Source: an uncultured Draconibacterium sp.
GTDB taxonomy: Bacteria > Bacteroidota > Bacteroidia > Bacteroidales > Prolixibacteraceae
Assembly: GCF_913060805.1 (NCBI RefSeq)
Contig: NZ_CAJXTC010000005.1
Span: forward strand, 124,001-188,000
DNA: 64,000 bases
Reading direction: 5' to 3'
Position 1 is the stretch's first letter; every line of letters starts with the position of its first letter. The notes under the pieces were generated by a model. That model did no database searches. It worked only from the letters and a program-made list of their open reading frames with translations, and was not told the DNA's origin. The position numbers and the translations under genes are program-made. Shown in pieces: positions 9,359 through 18,660 of this stretch.

Positions 9359-10669
9359 TTGTTGAGTAAACACCTACATATTAACCGGAATTTTAAATCG
9401 TTGTTTTCGATGGTGTTCATCGTCGTAATCGGCCTGACATTTACACGTTGTAATGAAGTCGATTTGAATGATGATCCTGTTGAAGAAACAGAAGTAGATA
9501 TATATAAGGTAGCAACGGTTAATATTGTAACTACCAACAATGCTGATATAGTATCAAAAGAAGATTATACCGGTTGTTCGGTAGAAATTAGATCAGAGAA
9601 TGAGAAATGGAATTTTTCGGGTACCGGAAGTGTCAGGGGGAGAGGTAACTCTACCTGGTTGTGGTACCCGAAAAAGCCCTACCGGATTAAGCTTGATGAG
9701 AAAGCTTCAATCCTGGGTTTAGGCGAAAACAAAGACTGGGTTTTGCTGGCCGATTATCGCGATCCAACTCATTTAATGAATGCTTTTGTATTCACCATTG
9801 GGCAGAAACTTGAAATGCCTTTCACCAACCATATTCGTTATGTAGAGGTAACTGTAAACGACGAATATGTTGGACTGTACTCGTTAACCGAACAGGTTGA
9901 AGAGGGAAAAAGCCGCGTGGCTATCGACGAAGACAATGGATATTTGTTGTCGCTTGATGCCGACGATGGCCCGGAACTGGCACCCGAAGAAAGCGACAAT
10001 TTTTGGTCGTCGGTTTACCACATGCCGGTTTGTGTAAAAAATCCTGATATTGATTCAAACGATCAGCTTGATCAGATAAAAGCAGAATTTGCTTCGTTGG
10101 AAACGGCCATAAAAAATGCCGATTACAGCGAAGTGGAACAACTGCTGGATATTCCTTCGTTTATCGACTTTATGTTGATTCAGGAGTTGGTTTACAATGT
10201 TGAGGTTGCTGCTCCACGAAGTATGTATCTTCATAAAGATGTAAACGGAAAATGGACAATGGGGCCACTGTGGGATTTTGATGCCGGCTACGATTTTGAT
10301 TGGGGAACCATGACCACCGGGCATAACTTTTTTATGGATCACCGCGAGTTGGTTTTGGGCACTTCGCCACTGAATCATACCGGAGGATATGTTGTTCCTG
10401 GATTTTTCACCGACCTTTTCAGGAGCCAACAATTTGTTAGCGAGTATAAAACACGATGGCTGGCCATCGAAGATCAGATAATGAGCGATTACTGGCCGGC
10501 AACTTATGCTTATGCCGAAGCATTTTCGGAAGCCATGGCACGCGATGCCGCGCGCTGGCCCATTAATAAGAATAACGAAACCGAGATTTTGCGCATGAAG
10601 CAATGGTTAGCTACACGGGTTAACTATCTAAGCTCGGTAATAAATAACTACCCTGCAGGCACTAATTAG
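9359..10669 (+). CDS. CotH-family secreted protein-kinase-like protein
   Basis: CotH proteins are atypical kinases; the spore-coat member phosphorylates serine on secreted proteins. This 436-residue protein has the family landmarks GSVRGRGNSTW and KKPYRIKLD (about 90-120), GENKDWVLLADYRD (about 122-140) and the C-terminal metal-binding-type block MGPLWDFDAGYDFDWG (about 300-316). The N-terminus has a signal segment ending TFTRC, a poor lipobox because of the Arg before Cys. The start is uncertain: TTG at 9359 (or TTG at 9362) retains a charged n-region, while the first ATG (about 9410) would begin inside the hydrophobic stretch. It is 4 bases from the preceding peptidase gene, so the two are coupled. 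Its target is unknown; a substrate or partner in this locus is inferred. Confidence 0.8.
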   Translation: MLSKHLHINRNFKSLFSMVFIVVIGLTFTRCNEVDLNDDPVEETEVDIYKVATVNIVTTNNADIVSKEDYTGCSVEIRSENEKWNFSGTGSVRGRGNSTWLWYPKKPYRIKLDEKASILGLGENKDWVLLADYRDPTHLMNAFVFTIGQKLEMPFTNHIRYVEVTVNDEYVGLYSLTEQVEEGKSRVAIDEDNGYLLSLDADDGPELAPEESDNFWSSVYHMPVCVKNPDIDSNDQLDQIKAEFASLETAIKNADYSEVEQLLDIPSFIDFMLIQELVYNVEVAAPRSMYLHKDVNGKWTMGPLWDFDAGYDFDWGTMTTGHNFFMDHRELVLGTSPLNHTGGYVVPGFFTDLFRSQQFVSEYKTRWLAIEDQIMSDYWPATYAYAEAFSEAMARDAARWPINKNNETEILRMKQWLATRVNYLSSVINNYPAGTN

Positions 10670-10705
10670 GCCATTTGGGCCGGAACAAACTGAATGTTGA
10701 AATCG

Positions 10706-10713
10706 TACGTTTG
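10706..10713 (+). promoter_or_regulatory. Possible internal promoter -7 box (TAcgTTTG)
   Basis: TAcgTTTG matches the Bacteroidota -7 consensus in the 126-bp gap before the DUF5695 gene, giving a leader of about 75 nt. No matching -33 box is visible, so this may only be chance in an AT-rich gap. Confidence 0.3.
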
Positions 10714-10795
10714 AAATATATAACAGAATTAATCAATCAATTATTAAAATACAACTTTAACGAGTTGAGTAACAAATCAATTAAATAGACATACA

Positions 10796-13498
10796 ATGAA
10801 ACCAAAGAATATTCTTTTCTTTCTGCTGTGTTGGAGCCTTACGATGAATGCGGGAGCATTTGCATCAACTGCTTCCTCTGATTCGATAGACGTTAAAAAA
10901 GGTTCGCTCGAATTTTCTACACCCGATTTCAATATCGAAATTTTAAAATCATCGCATACAGTTGCCGGATTACACCCGGTTTCGGAGCCTAAATTTGATT
11001 TTACCCCGGGCGAACTGTTGGCCAAAAGAAATAAAGCAGGTTTTTATCACCTTGGCGATATTAACTTCCGTGTAAAATCGGAAGGTGCTAGTGACTGGAC
11101 TTCGTTTTCATCAGCTGCATCGCGCAAAAGTGTTAAATCGGTAGATCCTAAAAACGATAACCAACTGGCCGTTTCCGATCTCAGCAGTGTTTTAAAAGAC
11201 AGCCCTGTACAAGTGTTGCGTTACTGGGAAAAGAAAGACGGACACCTTGCTTTGCGTTTCGAAATCAAAAACACTTCATCAGAAGCTGTTGAGATTGGTG
11301 CGCTGGGAATTCCGCTGATTTTCAACAATAACCACGACAGAAAAACATTGGACGAAGCTCATGCCGAGAACGTTTTCTATGATCCTTACATTGGTATGGA
11401 TGCCGGTTACCTGCAGGTAATTCGTTTAAAAGGTAGTGGCCCGGTTTTATTAGTATTACCTCTGGAAAATACACCTTTTGAAGCGTGGAACCCACTGCTC
11501 GACGATCCAACTCCACGCGGAATTACTTTCGAAGGTTTCCACGAATGGATGCCTTTAACAAAAGCTTACGCTGAAAACGAGTGGAAAGAAGCCACTCCAT
11601 GGAACACTCCATCATCAAAAATATTAAAACCGGGAAAATCGGTTAGCTACGGTGTACAGTTTGTACTTACTGATGCGATTAAAAACATCGAACCTGCATT
11701 GATCGAAAACGATCGTCCGGTTGCATTTGGTGTGCCGGGATACGTTGTGCCGCAAGATGTAAATGCCGATTTGTTTGTAAAGTACAGCCAAAAAGTAAAA
11801 AGCATGCAGGTTGAACCTGAAGGTGCGCTGGAACTGAAAAAACTGGAAACAACTGAAAATGGTTGGGTAAAATATGCTGTTGCCGCAAAACAGTGGGGGA
11901 GATCACGTTTAACAATCACTTATAAAGACGGTTTAACACAAACCATCAACTACAAAGTTATTAAACCGGAAGAGCAGGTTGTTGCCGACAACGGAAACTT
12001 CCTGATGACAAAACAGTGGTTTGATGACGAAAACGATCTTTTCGATCGCGGTCCGTCGGTAATCACTTACGATTACGAAGAGCAAAAACAAGTAACTGAA
12101 GATAGCCGTGCCTGGATTTGCGGATTGAGCGACGAAGGTGGTGCCGGTGCATGGTTAAATGCCGTAATGAAACAATTGGTTCAGCCTGACAAAAAAGAGA
12201 TTGCAATGTTGGAAGATTTCGTTCAGAAAACAATCTGGGGCGGAATTCAATACAACGAAGGTCACGAAAAATATGGTGTTCGCAAAAGTATGTTCTACTA
12301 CGAGCCGGATTCAGTGCCTGCAGGAACTTACAGCAAAGATGTAAATTACAATACCTGGGCTGCCTGGGATAAAAAACATGCCGAAACTGTTGAGCGCTCA
12401 TACAATTATCCGCACGTTGCAGCTGCATATTGGGTAATGTACCGTTTGGCCCGCAATTACGAAGGTTTGGTATCGCAACAAACCTGGGATTGGTACCTGA
12501 TGAGTGCCTACCAAACATCGATGGCAATGATGGAGTTGGCACCGTATTACGCACAGTTCGGCCAGATGGAAGGTAGTGTGTTTGTTCACATTTTAGATGA
12601 TTTGAAAGCTGAAGGAATGTGGGAATACGCCCGCAAACTGGAAGGTGTTATGAAAGGTCGTGCCGATCACTGGGCATCGTTAAACTACCCGTTCGGTAGC
12701 GAAATGCCTTGGGATTCTACAGGTCAGGAAGAAGTTTATATGTGGTCGCGCTACTTTGGTTACGGCGAAAAAGCTGAAACTACATTAAAAGCAATTTTGG
12801 CCTACATGCCAACGATCCCTCACTGGGCATACAACGGTAATGCACGTCGTTACTGGGATTTCCTATACGGAGGTAAACTTTCGCGTGTTGAGCGTCAGAT
12901 CCACCACTACGGTTCGGCACTGAACGCCATCCCAGTGTTATACGAATACAAAGAACATCCTGAAGATCTGTACCTGCTACGTGTTGGTTACGGTGGTTTA
13001 ATGGGATCGATCTCAAATATTACTGAAGATGGTTTTGCTCCTGCAGCATTCCACTCGTTCCCTTCTACATTGAAAAACGATCCAATTTCGGGTGACTACG
13101 GAAGTGGTTATTACGGTTATGCTGTAAACACATCAACTTATTTAATGCACAACGACGAGTTTGGCTGGTTGGCTTTTGGTGGTAATATCACCGAAAACGA
13201 CGATGTAGTAAGAGTTGATTTAACTACAGCAGCTAAATCGGGAGTGTATGTTGCCCCGCTAAAAATGTGGGTAACATTAGACGCCGGTAAATTCAAAGCT
13301 TTCACATACAACCCGTCAACCGGAAAAGTTGTGGTTGAATTGGAAGAAGCTAACGATTATACACCAAACGCTTATTTGCGCATTAAATCATTCGACGAGG
13401 AAACAGTGGCAAGCGCAGTTGCCGACCTTGAGAAAAATGAGCGCGGACAATATGTAATTCCACTTAAAAGCGAAGTGGTAGAAGTTGCGTTGAATTAA
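10796..13498 (+). CDS. DUF5695-family secreted protein, putative glycoside hydrolase
   Basis: A 900-residue exported protein with a signal peptide (cleavage near AFAS, residue 23). The first 400 residues are beta-rich (FRVKSEG, VQVLRYWEKKDG, LALRFEIKN). From about 430 on it is helical with many aromatic and acidic blocks (WGGIQYNEGHEKYG, SYNYPHVAAAYWVMYRLARNY, YMWSRYFGYGEKAE, HHYGSALNAIPVLYEY), the layout of an N-terminal beta-sandwich joined to an (alpha/alpha)6 toroid as in several glycoside hydrolase families. I recognise it as DUF5695; catalytic activity is inferred from fold pattern and context, not from a known active site. It sits among peptidase genes downstream of SusC/SusD and upstream of the arabinose genes, so a glycoprotein-associated glycan is the likely substrate. 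Confidence 0.65.
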   Translation: MKPKNILFFLLCWSLTMNAGAFASTASSDSIDVKKGSLEFSTPDFNIEILKSSHTVAGLHPVSEPKFDFTPGELLAKRNKAGFYHLGDINFRVKSEGASDWTSFSSAASRKSVKSVDPKNDNQLAVSDLSSVLKDSPVQVLRYWEKKDGHLALRFEIKNTSSEAVEIGALGIPLIFNNNHDRKTLDEAHAENVFYDPYIGMDAGYLQVIRLKGSGPVLLVLPLENTPFEAWNPLLDDPTPRGITFEGFHEWMPLTKAYAENEWKEATPWNTPSSKILKPGKSVSYGVQFVLTDAIKNIEPALIENDRPVAFGVPGYVVPQDVNADLFVKYSQKVKSMQVEPEGALELKKLETTENGWVKYAVAAKQWGRSRLTITYKDGLTQTINYKVIKPEEQVVADNGNFLMTKQWFDDENDLFDRGPSVITYDYEEQKQVTEDSRAWICGLSDEGGAGAWLNAVMKQLVQPDKKEIAMLEDFVQKTIWGGIQYNEGHEKYGVRKSMFYYEPDSVPAGTYSKDVNYNTWAAWDKKHAETVERSYNYPHVAAAYWVMYRLARNYEGLVSQQTWDWYLMSAYQTSMAMMELAPYYAQFGQMEGSVFVHILDDLKAEGMWEYARKLEGVMKGRADHWASLNYPFGSEMPWDSTGQEEVYMWSRYFGYGEKAETTLKAILAYMPTIPHWAYNGNARRYWDFLYGGKLSRVERQIHHYGSALNAIPVLYEYKEHPEDLYLLRVGYGGLMGSISNITEDGFAPAAFHSFPSTLKNDPISGDYGSGYYGYAVNTSTYLMHNDEFGWLAFGGNITENDDVVRVDLTTAAKSGVYVAPLKMWVTLDAGKFKAFTYNPSTGKVVVELEEANDYTPNAYLRIKSFDEETVASAVADLEKNERGQYVIPLKSEVVEVALN

Positions 13499-13511
13499 TC
13501 ATACAACAAAA

Positions 13512-13547
13512 TAAATTCCGCAGCGGCCCCGGTTGCTGCGGAATTTA
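13512..13547 (+). terminator. Strong hairpin after the DUF5695 gene, terminator-like
   Basis: A perfect 13-bp stem (taaattccgcagc at 13512-13524 with its complement at 13535-13547) and a 10-base loop lies 13 bases after the DUF5695 stop. The downstream U-run is poor, so it may only attenuate or protect the mRNA end rather than stop transcription fully. Confidence 0.55.
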
Positions 13548-13577
13548 CCTCATAGATTAAAAATCTTTGTAAAGCAA

Positions 13578-13636
13578 GATCCATTCTGTTTTCGCTACCG
13601 GCGGTAAGGTTTTCTATTGATATTCCGGAATGGATC
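13578..13636 (+). other. Possible structured leader of the T9SS peptidase-like gene
   Basis: A 9-bp inverted repeat (gatccattc 13578-13586, gaatggatc 13628-13636) encloses a small inner hairpin (tacc-ggc-ggta). It lies in the 192-bp gap before the next gene. It could be an RNA structure in the leader; I recognise no known riboswitch. Confidence 0.3.
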
Positions 13637-13690
13637 ACCTGTTCTAATCACAAATATTTACTCCTCTTTATAACTGAAAAATCAATCATT

Positions 13691-16330
13691 ATGAAAAGAA
13701 TTTACTTATTAAAAATTCCATTACTGTTATTTCTGACAGTCGTTTTTCAGCTCCCCGGTTTTGCAATGTCTGCAAATCAAGCTGAAAACGATAGTATCAA
13801 TATTGCTTTAATCGCAACTCCAAGCACTTCGTTTGTTTCGGGGTGGGAAAACCTGAATGCTGTGAACGATGGATTTACTCCATCAAACTCAAACGATAAA
13901 ACGAATACTGCCTACGGAAACTGGAGTAACCCGGATTCGTATCAGTGGGTGCAGTACGACTGGAATCCTGCATATCTTGCAACATCAGTTGAAATTTACT
14001 GGTTCGACGACAACGGCGGTGTTTTAACACCCGACGAAGCTTATATCGAAGTTTTCGACGAAGATGCTAACGACTGGGTAAAACTGGTTGATGTTCCTTG
14101 TGTAAAGGATCAATTCAACAGCGCTTCGTTTCCCGAAACTGCTGTTTCGAAACTTCGTGTAACCATGCGTAATTACACCGAGTCAACCGGAATTCTTGAG
14201 TTTAGAGTTTGGGGACGCAGCCTGTCGGGTAGTACCGATATTGAAGCGCCTTCTTCTCCGGGAACTCCTGAAATCGTAAATATTTCGCAGACAAGTATTG
14301 CCATTTCGTGGGATACTTCAACCGATGACGACGAAGTTACCGGTTACCAGGTGCTGTTGAATGACTCGGTATACAAAGAAGCTCCTTACCACATGGCAAC
14401 CATAAGCGGAATGCCACGTAACGAAATGTACATGATCGCTGTGCAGGCGGTTGATGCTGCAGGCAACGTGTCGCGACCAAGCGAAGGTGTTTGGGTATTT
14501 TTTGGTGATGAAGAGCAGGTGGCTGAACCATTTGCATGGCCTAATTTCTCTCCAACTTTAAATTATAACTTCAGAGATGAATATCCTACATTGGAAATGC
14601 CTACAAAAGACCTCGATGATTGTCCGAGTGTAGTTGGAACGCAGTCATCAGGATGGTGGACATTTAAATGGGGACCAAACAAACGTTCGGAAATTACCGA
14701 AGCCGCCATTACTCCAATGTTGGAGCGTTTAAATAAAGACTTTGCTTATTTCCGCGACACCATGGGATGGCCACCGGACAAACGTGCCAAAGAAGGTTAC
14801 AGAAGTGCTGTTTACCTTTATGGCTCAGGTTTATGTACCGATGATGCTGATACAACTGCACTTGGTGGATGGCAGGGCGCCATAACTTACCAGAATGAAA
14901 GCTGGCCGATGATTTTGGCTTCGTATTACCCGATTTACAGTTTCGATCCTGCTTGTCCTTACGGTGATCGTGAAGGACAAATGGGGGCCATGGTTCATGA
15001 AGGAATTCACGCTGTACTGGCCGATATGCCGGGCGCTAAACAAGCTGCATGGTTCCATGAAGGTGGAAATACCTGGTTACAACAGGAAATGGAAGCAACA
15101 AAAGCGCAGAGTTATGACGAGATGGGATTCCTGAACGCCGGTGCATATATTGCTCCGTTTATGCCTATTGAATGTTACACTGGTTGGTTGCAAGACGGAA
15201 GTTTTGGCGGACCAAGTGCCGAAGGTGTGAATATGTTCGAAGGAAGCCAGCAAATTTGTACTTGGAGAACCTTGCTTGGAGGTAACCAGTACGGAAATAC
15301 TTTCCCAACTTTCCTTGGTCAGGCTTTGGGCAAAGGAAGTATTCCATGGATTTGGCAAAACTGCCCTGAACGTGTATTGGAAGGTATGGCTGCCGGTATT
15401 GGCGACATGCAAATTCGCCGCCTGATTATGCAGTACCGTGCTAAACAAGCGCTAATTGATATGGGCGAATGGAGTGGAGCCATCAAAAAATTACTCGATG
15501 GCAACATGGGCGGAACCATTGGCGCTGAGTGGCAACCAAGCTGGATTCAATGTACACCGTGGAGAGCTACTCCGTATGCAAAAACATGGATGCGCGATAC
15601 CGAAAATAAAATACTTACTCCGGAACCAAGAACTACTCCGGGATGGTCGGGTGCTAACCAAATACCATTATTGGTTTCAGGCACACAGGTAGAAGTGAAC
15701 TTTATGCCGTTGGGTAAAAACATGACTTGTCAGTTGGTTTACCGTGCTACTGATGGAACGCCTGTTTACAGCAAGCCTGTATCAAGCGGATCGTGTAAAC
15801 TGAACTTGGACAAAGCGCCTGCAAATGGTGTTGTAATTGCTGTAATTTGTAACACCGACTATGTTTACGAAGGCGAAGAAACACGTAAAGCGCACTTCGA
15901 CTACCGTTTGCAATTGGTTGAAGGTGTTGACGGAACTGCCAGCGTAAATAAAAAATGGTACGATTACAACTCAACAATCATCAACGTTCCTGATCCGGTT
16001 GAGCCATTCCCAACAGAAGGTGCTCTTTACGATCCGAATCTAACTACCGGCGCCGAAAATATTTCTGTTGGCGACAAAAATCATTCGTCAGTGGTTTATC
16101 CAAACCCGATTGCCAGCAACGATGTGTTAAAAATCGACTTCAAAGATCAACTATCTGTTAAGAAGGAAGTTCGCATTATCGATGCAAGGGGAAATATTTT
16201 GTATGTTCAACAGGATATTCAGTCCGACCGATTTGAAATTCCGTTGGAGTCGCATTTAAAACAAGGAATTTACTTTGTTAACGTGCGCACAGATGAAATG
16301 AATGACACGCATAAATTTTTGGTTCGGTAA
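13691..16330 (+). CDS. T9SS-exported multidomain protein with zinc-peptidase motif
   Basis: An 879-residue secreted protein. Order: signal peptide (to about 25); a discoidin-like beta domain (about 35-180) with WVQYDW and LRVTMRNY strands; a fibronectin type III domain (about 190-275; SISWDTSTDDDEVTGYQV); a catalytic-looking domain (about 300-620) with HEGIH at H436-E437-H440 and a second acidic block FHEGGNTW, where E457 lies 20 residues on and fits the third zinc ligand of gluzincins; and a C-terminal type A sorting domain (YPNP... GIYFVNVR...KFLVR, about 800-879) that directs export by the type IX secretion system and surface attachment. This arrangement predicts a cell-surface or released peptidase. 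It resembles the DUF6055 group in motif layout; the substrate is unknown. Confidence 0.75.
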   Translation: MKRIYLLKIPLLLFLTVVFQLPGFAMSANQAENDSINIALIATPSTSFVSGWENLNAVNDGFTPSNSNDKTNTAYGNWSNPDSYQWVQYDWNPAYLATSVEIYWFDDNGGVLTPDEAYIEVFDEDANDWVKLVDVPCVKDQFNSASFPETAVSKLRVTMRNYTESTGILEFRVWGRSLSGSTDIEAPSSPGTPEIVNISQTSIAISWDTSTDDDEVTGYQVLLNDSVYKEAPYHMATISGMPRNEMYMIAVQAVDAAGNVSRPSEGVWVFFGDEEQVAEPFAWPNFSPTLNYNFRDEYPTLEMPTKDLDDCPSVVGTQSSGWWTFKWGPNKRSEITEAAITPMLERLNKDFAYFRDTMGWPPDKRAKEGYRSAVYLYGSGLCTDDADTTALGGWQGAITYQNESWPMILASYYPIYSFDPACPYGDREGQMGAMVHEGIHAVLADMPGAKQAAWFHEGGNTWLQQEMEATKAQSYDEMGFLNAGAYIAPFMPIECYTGWLQDGSFGGPSAEGVNMFEGSQQICTWRTLLGGNQYGNTFPTFLGQALGKGSIPWIWQNCPERVLEGMAAGIGDMQIRRLIMQYRAKQALIDMGEWSGAIKKLLDGNMGGTIGAEWQPSWIQCTPWRATPYAKTWMRDTENKILTPEPRTTPGWSGANQIPLLVSGTQVEVNFMPLGKNMTCQLVYRATDGTPVYSKPVSSGSCKLNLDKAPANGVVIAVICNTDYVYEGEETRKAHFDYRLQLVEGVDGTASVNKKWYDYNSTIINVPDPVEPFPTEGALYDPNLTTGAENISVGDKNHSSVVYPNPIASNDVLKIDFKDQLSVKKEVRIIDARGNILYVQQDIQSDRFEIPLESHLKQGIYFVNVRTDEMNDTHKFLVR

Positions 16331-16371
16331 CGTGACCGGAAATCAATTTCGTGTAAAAATATAAATTGAAA

Positions 16372-18621
16372 ATGAAGTTGTTTTTATCCGTAACCATAGT
16401 TTTACTGCTTGCTTTTGCAGGCAGTAAAACTTCTGATCAAATCACAAAAGAAGATTATGCAAATGCCGATTCAGTGATGAAACTCGAAGAGTTGGTTTAC
16501 GATCAGGTTGCTGATATTACCTGGATCGATTCATCACCTGAATTCTGGTATCGGATTAAAACACGCGATGGAATGGTGTATCAGTTGGTTGATGCACAAA
16601 AGGGCACAAAAAAACTTGCTTTTGATACCAATAAACTGGTTGACGCCCTGAACCAGCAATTGGATAAAAAAACTTCTGCAAAGGAGTTGATTTTAGAAGA
16701 CCTGAAATTCGATCAGGATAAAAAAACAATACAGTTTAATTTCCAATCCAAAAGTTGGAAATGTGAGCTGAAAAAGTACTCACTGGTAAAAGTTTCCGAT
16801 CAGAAGCCGGAAAGAACTCGCCCGTATTGGGGCAGCTTTTTCGATGAAAAAGGTGGCGACCCTGTGGTTTCTCCGGATAAATTGTGGACCGCGTTTATCC
16901 GAAGCGATAATGTTTACATCCGGAACAACGAGGATAACGAAGAATACCAGTTAAGTTACGATGGCGCGCCGGGCGATTTCTATTCGTCGTATATTTCGTG
17001 GTCGCCCGACTCGAAAAAGCTGGCTGTAAATCGCGTTCGCGACAATGAAAAACGCCAGATTTACTATGTGGAATCATCCCCCGATTCGCAACTACAACCG
17101 ATCTTAAGAAAAAGAGATTATCAAAAACCGGGCGACGATCTGGCCATCAGACGTCCTTGTTTATTTGATGTAGAAAGTAAAAAGCAGATTCCTGTTAACA
17201 CAACTGCTTTTGAATTTCAGTATAACCTTTCCCGATTAAAGTGGAGAAAAGACGCTTCAGCATTTACTTTCGAATTTAACCAGCGTGGTCATCAGGTTTA
17301 CCAGGTGGTGGAAGTAAATGGCGAAACAGGCGAAGTTCGTATACTCGCCGGCGAACACAGTAAAACATTTATCGACTACAGCGGAAAACGTTACCGTTAC
17401 GATTTGGAAGAAACCAACGAAATGCTTTGGGCATCGGAACGCGATGGCTGGAACCACCTTTATTTGATCGATACGAAAGACGGTTCGATAAAAAATCAGG
17501 TAACAAAAGGCGAGTGGGTAGTGCGTAATGTGTTGCATGTTGATGCTGAAAACCGTACCATTTACTTTTATGGTTCGGGTAAAAACAGCGACGAAGATCC
17601 ATACTACCTGCATTGCTACAAAGTAAATTTTGATGGTAGCGGATTAATCGATTTAACGCCCGAGAAAATGAATCACGAAGTTTCATTCTCTGGGGATTTT
17701 GATTATTTCACCGATACCTATTCAACAGTTCAAACACCTCCTGTAACAGTTGTTCGTTCTTCTCTTGACGGCAAAGTTCAGGTAGAACTGGAGCAAGCAG
17801 ATATGTCCGAATTATTAGCGGCAGGATGGATTGCTCCGGAACCGTTTGTGGCAAAAGCCCGCGATGGCAAAACCGATATTTGGGGAAATATTTATCGCCC
17901 TACTAATTTCGACGAGAATAAATCGTACCCAATTATTGAATACGTTTATGCAGGGCCACACAGTTCGTTTACGCAGAAAAGTTTTCAGGCAGTTCACAGT
18001 GCCTTTTCAGCATTTGCCGAACTTGGTTTTATCATCGTAAAAATGGATGGAATGGGCACCTCAAATCGTTCGAAAGCATTTCAGGATGTCTGTTATAAAA
18101 ACCTAAAAGATGCCGGTTTCCCCGATCGTATTTTGTGGATAAAAGCCGCAGCCGAAAACTACAGTTACATGGACACAACTCGTGTTGGATTGTTCGGAAG
18201 ATCGGCTGGTGGACAGAATACCTTATCGGGTCTTTTGTTTCATCCGGAATTTTACAAAGTGGGGGTTTCATCTTGTGGATGCCATGATAACCGTATGGAT
18301 AAAATATGGTGGAACGAACAGTGGATGGGATATCCGATAGGACCTCAATACGAAGAATGTTCGAATGTGGTAAATGCGCATAAACTGCAGGGAAAACTAA
18401 TGTTGATAGTTGGAGAGTTGGATGAAAATGTTGATCCGGCCTCGACAATGCAGGTGGCAGATGCACTTATAAAAGCAAATAAAGACTTTGAGTTGGTAAT
18501 AATTCCCGGGGCAAAACATGCCTTGAGCGGACGATACGATGAACGCAAAATGAGCGACTTTTTCGTTCGGCATTTTTTGAAGCAGGAAACACCGGATTGG
18601 AACGCGGTAACATCAAACTAG
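16372..18621 (+). CDS. S9 family dipeptidyl peptidase (DPP IV-like), copy 1
   Basis: A 749-residue exported serine peptidase of the prolyl oligopeptidase clan; such enzymes remove dipeptides, often after proline, from oligopeptides in the periplasm. A signal peptide (about 1-20) is followed by a beta-propeller (about 90-480; repeated WSPDSKKLAV, WASERDGWNHLYLID, YFYGSGKNSDEDPYYLH motifs). The alpha/beta hydrolase domain (about 500-749) holds the nucleophile S611 in GRSAGG, an acid in GELDENVDPAS and the histidine in GAKHALSG. An in-frame TTG six bases upstream exists, but the ATG at 16372 gives the same length as the paralogue next door. It begins 41 bases after the T9SS gene. Specificity for proline is inferred from the family. 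Confidence 0.9.
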   Translation: MKLFLSVTIVLLLAFAGSKTSDQITKEDYANADSVMKLEELVYDQVADITWIDSSPEFWYRIKTRDGMVYQLVDAQKGTKKLAFDTNKLVDALNQQLDKKTSAKELILEDLKFDQDKKTIQFNFQSKSWKCELKKYSLVKVSDQKPERTRPYWGSFFDEKGGDPVVSPDKLWTAFIRSDNVYIRNNEDNEEYQLSYDGAPGDFYSSYISWSPDSKKLAVNRVRDNEKRQIYYVESSPDSQLQPILRKRDYQKPGDDLAIRRPCLFDVESKKQIPVNTTAFEFQYNLSRLKWRKDASAFTFEFNQRGHQVYQVVEVNGETGEVRILAGEHSKTFIDYSGKRYRYDLEETNEMLWASERDGWNHLYLIDTKDGSIKNQVTKGEWVVRNVLHVDAENRTIYFYGSGKNSDEDPYYLHCYKVNFDGSGLIDLTPEKMNHEVSFSGDFDYFTDTYSTVQTPPVTVVRSSLDGKVQVELEQADMSELLAAGWIAPEPFVAKARDGKTDIWGNIYRPTNFDENKSYPIIEYVYAGPHSSFTQKSFQAVHSAFSAFAELGFIIVKMDGMGTSNRSKAFQDVCYKNLKDAGFPDRILWIKAAAENYSYMDTTRVGLFGRSAGGQNTLSGLLFHPEFYKVGVSSCGCHDNRMDKIWWNEQWMGYPIGPQYEECSNVVNAHKLQGKLMLIVGELDENVDPASTMQVADALIKANKDFELVIIPGAKHALSGRYDERKMSDFFVRHFLKQETPDWNAVTSN

Positions 18622-18660
18622 AAAAGTACAGATCACAGAAATGTGAAAATATAAAGTCAA

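Noticed and set aside
10055-10603. 182-codon minus-strand ORF inside the CotH gene
   Set aside because: It lies wholly antisense to a gene with clear family motifs, and its translation has no recognisable features.
12063-12554. 163-codon minus-strand ORF inside the DUF5695 gene
   Set aside because: Antisense to conserved aromatic-rich coding sequence, with arginine/histidine-rich translation typical of shadows.
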